A stretch of 6,126 bases of DNA from Thermococcus sp. (GTDB lineage Archaea; Methanobacteriota_B; Thermococci; Thermococcales; Thermococcaceae): the NCBI GenBank assembly GCA_027035445.1, contig JALVUT010000417.1, positions 1 through 6,126 on the forward strand, written 5' to 3'. Shown piece by piece: positions 4,265 to 6,126 of this stretch. The number at the start of each line of letters is the position of its first letter. Position 1 is the first letter of the stretch. Under the pieces are notes generated by a model. It did not search any database, was not told the DNA's origin, and was given only the letters and a program-made list of their open reading frames with translations. The translations under genes were made by a program, and so were the position numbers.

Positions 4265-5151
4265 TAATAGTTACCGACAGGGAGAGGAACACCCGCCTTC
4301 CGTTTTCCAGGGGAATACTAACGCGTTCAATAACCCTAGCAGGAGTGGACGTCGGAATAGCTTACGGTATAGCCACTGAAGTGCAGAAGGAACTAGAGAT
4401 CCTGGGAAGGCGCTTTGTTACGTCCGATGAAATCCGGGATCTCACTTATCTTAAGCTGAGGGATCACGGGCTTGAGGAAGAGGCCCGGAGGTACGTGTTC
4501 TGGCGCAGATTCAAGCGGCTTAAACTCCCGATGGTTCTTCTGATCGGTGGAACTACGGGGGTGGGTAAATCGACAATAGCCACGGAGCTGGCATTCCGGC
4601 TTGGGGTACGAAGTGTTATCGGAACGGACACCATCAGAGAGGTTATGAGGAAGATGATTGGGCCCGAACTCCTTCCTGATCTCCACACGTCCTCTTTCCT
4701 TGCGTGGAAAACCATTCGGTCATCAGGCCGGCGGGGTGAGGTTGTTTTATGGAAGGGCTTTGAAAGTCAGGTGAAACACGTTTCGGTTGGTGTCAATGCA
4801 GTCGTTGAACGGGCCCACAGAGAGGGCCTTAACGCAATAATAGAAGGCATACACCTAGTTCCGGGATACGTGAACCTTACCGAGAACAGCTTTATGTACG
4901 TGATAACGGTGCCGACCAAGGAGGATCTCCGGGCGAGGTTTTACGAACGGGCAAGGTACAGCCGCCGTCCTGCCGAATACTACATCGAGCACCTTGATGA
5001 GATCATGGAGATACAGGGGTTTATAGTGGATAAGGCGATGGAGCACGGTATCCCTGTTCTGGAGAATGTTGAGCTGGAAAAGACCGTTTCAATGATAATG
5101 GAGAATATGATGGATCGGATGATGAGGAGGGTGAAAAGCCTCAAAGGGTGA
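4261..5151 (+). CDS. pgk2: 2-phosphoglycerate kinase
   Basis: The 296-residue protein is read as archaeal 2-phosphoglycerate kinase, which phosphorylates 2-phosphoglycerate with ATP to give 2,3-bisphosphoglycerate, the precursor of cyclic DPG. Residues 1-90 look like an ATP-cone-type regulatory domain ([16 protein letters not shown], then a helix-rich part). The kinase core follows: Walker [10 protein letters not shown] at 97-105, [10 protein letters not shown] at 121-130 (substrate-side lid region), EGIHLVPG at 195-202, and an arginine-rich stretch [10 protein letters not shown] at 228-237 likely to contact phosphate. Translation is probably coupled to cpgS, because the ATG lies within the cpgS stop (ATGA) and only a weak GGGGGATGGTGG precedes it. 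Its 3' end overlaps the convergent phosphoesterase gene by 11 bp. Confidence 0.9.
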   Translation: MIIVTDRERNTRLPFSRGILTRSITLAGVDVGIAYGIATEVQKELEILGRRFVTSDEIRDLTYLKLRDHGLEEEARRYVFWRRFKRLKLPMVLLIGGTTGVGKSTIATELAFRLGVRSVIGTDTIREVMRKMIGPELLPDLHTSSFLAWKTIRSSGRRGEVVLWKGFESQVKHVSVGVNAVVERAHREGLNAIIEGIHLVPGYVNLTENSFMYVITVPTKEDLRARFYERARYSRRPAEYYIEHLDEIMEIQGFIVDKAMEHGIPVLENVELEKTVSMIMENMMDRMMRRVKSLKG

Positions 5152-6126
5152 ATCCTTTCTTTACCTTCCATATGCCCAGAAGTCTGCCGGAGCCCCACGT
5201 GGCCTGAATTTCAAAAGCGACCACCATGTGGCTGTAAATATCGATGAGGTTGAAGGTGTTACCGTAGGGGTTCCTGTGAAGTTCCCAGCTCACCGACCCT
5301 GCGTTTACTATGGGCGTGTTCTCCACCTTCACCCCAAAGGCGTTCCCACCATGGCCTGTTAGGATCAAGTTGGCGTTCTCTTTCGTGACGACCCTCAGGA
5401 CGTCCCCGGCGTCTTCGAGAAAGCCTATTTCCCTGCTCCTCGGGATGGGGATTATGTTGTGGTGCATTATAACTACGGTGAACTTATCCCTATGCTCCTG
5501 GAGGAGGTCACGGAGGATTCGCTGTCCCATCCTGCCAACGACACCTATCGGGGTTTCGTACTGCGCACTCTGAACCGGAATGAACTCAAACCTTCCCACC
5601 TCCATTGTGTTGGGTCTTCCGAAGTACTCCTTAAAGAGGTCATGTCCCAGGTATGTTATATCGTTATGACCGGGCACTACCAGCTTTTGTCCTTTTATCT
5701 TCTCGTAGAATTCGTAGACTTTCGCGTAGTAGCGTTCAATGCCCGCGTCCACAAGATCCCCGTTGTGTATGACGAGGTCAGGCTTGAGCTTCTCGTTTAT
5801 CATCCTGATCGCGTTTTCCAGAACCTTCCTTCTGAAGTAGATACGATCGGATACGTTGCTTTCGCTCATCTGGACTATCCGCATGAGGCGCCTTCCATTT
5901 GGTATGAAGAGTTTTGGCTTTATTGCTAGGTGCTCCTTTTTGGTCTCGTCCCCGGTCACCCGTCTTATCCGTACCTCCACCCTGCCATCATCATGCAGAG
6001 TTATTATGTTGTAGCTGTTGACGTCCCCCGCCCGCGTCTTTCGACAGGAGGTACAGCCGGCGTTGTCCACCACGAGATCCTCCACCCGGTAAATATTTGG
6101 CATGTGTTTGTGACCGCAGGTGTAGA
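5141..6126 (-). CDS. Metallophosphoesterase, probably two-domain (N-terminal part outside the window)
   Basis: The visible part is 327 codons, open to the window edge. Seven codons upstream of the ATG at 6103 read YTCGHKH, so that ATG is probably internal. GHKH looks like the last metal motif (GHxH) of a calcineurin-like phosphoesterase domain, and [10 protein letters not shown] with the strands after it parallels the C-terminal VNAGSVSW region. A second domain follows (numbered from ATG 6103): IVQMSESN at 77-83 where D-x-H is usual, NGDLVD at 114-119 (canonical), VPGHND at 143-148 where GNHD is usual, IMHHN at 212-216 (canonical), and LTGHGG at 248-253 where GHxH is usual. Several metal ligands are therefore replaced or permuted. 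The phosphoester substrate is unknown. A single-domain protein starting at 6103 is possible but less likely. It converges on pgk2. Confidence 0.8.
   Translation of the reverse strand, partial: YTCGHKHMPNIYRVEDLVVDNAGCTSCRKTRAGDVNSYNIITLHDDGRVEVRIRRVTGDETKKEHLAIKPKLFIPNGRRLMRIVQMSESNVSDRIYFRRKVLENAIRMINEKLKPDLVIHNGDLVDAGIERYYAKVYEFYEKIKGQKLVVPGHNDITYLGHDLFKEYFGRPNTMEVGRFEFIPVQSAQYETPIGVVGRMGQRILRDLLQEHRDKFTVVIMHHNIIPIPRSREIGFLEDAGDVLRVVTKENANLILTGHGGNAFGVKVENTPIVNAGSVSWELHRNPYGNTFNLIDIYSHMVVAFEIQATWGSGRLLGIWKVKKGFTL
5154..5167 (+). terminator. Possible T-rich terminator of the cpgS-pgk2 operon
   Basis: CCTTTCTTTACCTT begins 3 nt after the pgk2 stop codon. It is pyrimidine-rich but short and lies inside the convergent gene, so support is weak. 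Confidence 0.3.

Noticed and set aside
5459..5929. Plus-strand open frame of 156 codons
   Set aside because: It lies wholly inside the phosphoesterase gene on the other strand; the translation looks like a shadow.
1..6126. CRISPR array or insertion sequence
   Set aside because: Despite the Cas4-like gene, no regularly spaced direct repeats, no transposase and no terminal inverted repeats were seen.

Overview
The window looks like chromosomal DNA of a hyperthermophilic euryarchaeon of the Thermococcales, probably a moderately GC-rich Thermococcus. The reasons are archaeal TATA/BRE promoters, GGAGGTG/GGTG ribosome-binding sites, a C/D box guide RNA with two 12-nt guides, a Taw2-type wyosine enzyme, a small histone-fold protein, and a very tight gene layout. 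No mobile element, CRISPR array, tRNA or rRNA was seen.

Layout: (1) 1-108, minus: N-terminus of taw2 (tRNA wyosine synthesis), cut by the window edge. (2) 109-228: a nearly mirror-symmetric divergent promoter region. (3) 229-573, plus: a small basic protein of unknown function. (4) 595-742: a promoter, a C/D box sRNA (632-688) and a second GC-rich hairpin with a kink-turn-like internal loop (690-724), directly before the ribosome-binding site of (5) a Cas4-like PD-(D/E)XK nuclease (743-1375, plus). (6) 1399-2277, minus: a metallo-beta-lactamase-fold hydrolase. (7) 2353-2532, minus: a 59-residue histone-fold protein that ends where helix 3 would begin. (8) 2546-2965: a 420-bp region without a convincing gene. 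It holds a string of inverted repeats, including an 8-bp stem closing about 100 nt, then an archaeal promoter, a dyad and a second promoter-like site. (9) 2966-4264 and 4261-5151, plus: a two-gene operon with an ATGA overlap, for cyclic 2,3-diphosphoglycerate synthetase and 2-phosphoglycerate kinase. (10) 5141-6126, minus: a metallophosphoesterase that runs off the right edge. It appears to carry two phosphoesterase domains in tandem, the second with altered metal-binding motifs.

How the genes work together: pgk2 and cpgS make two consecutive steps, 2-phosphoglycerate to 2,3-bisphosphoglycerate to cyclic 2,3-diphosphoglycerate, a thermoprotectant best known from hyperthermophilic methanogens. 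Taw2 and the C/D sRNA both belong to RNA modification. The other genes show no obvious shared pathway.

The most unusual points are: the C/D sRNA and a second kink-turn-like hairpin in what may be the 5' leader of the Cas4-like gene; the structured element at 2593-2794; the truncated histone; the cDPG operon outside the methanogens; and the permuted GHND motif in the phosphoesterase. All protein identifications rest on reading motifs by eye, not on database searches.
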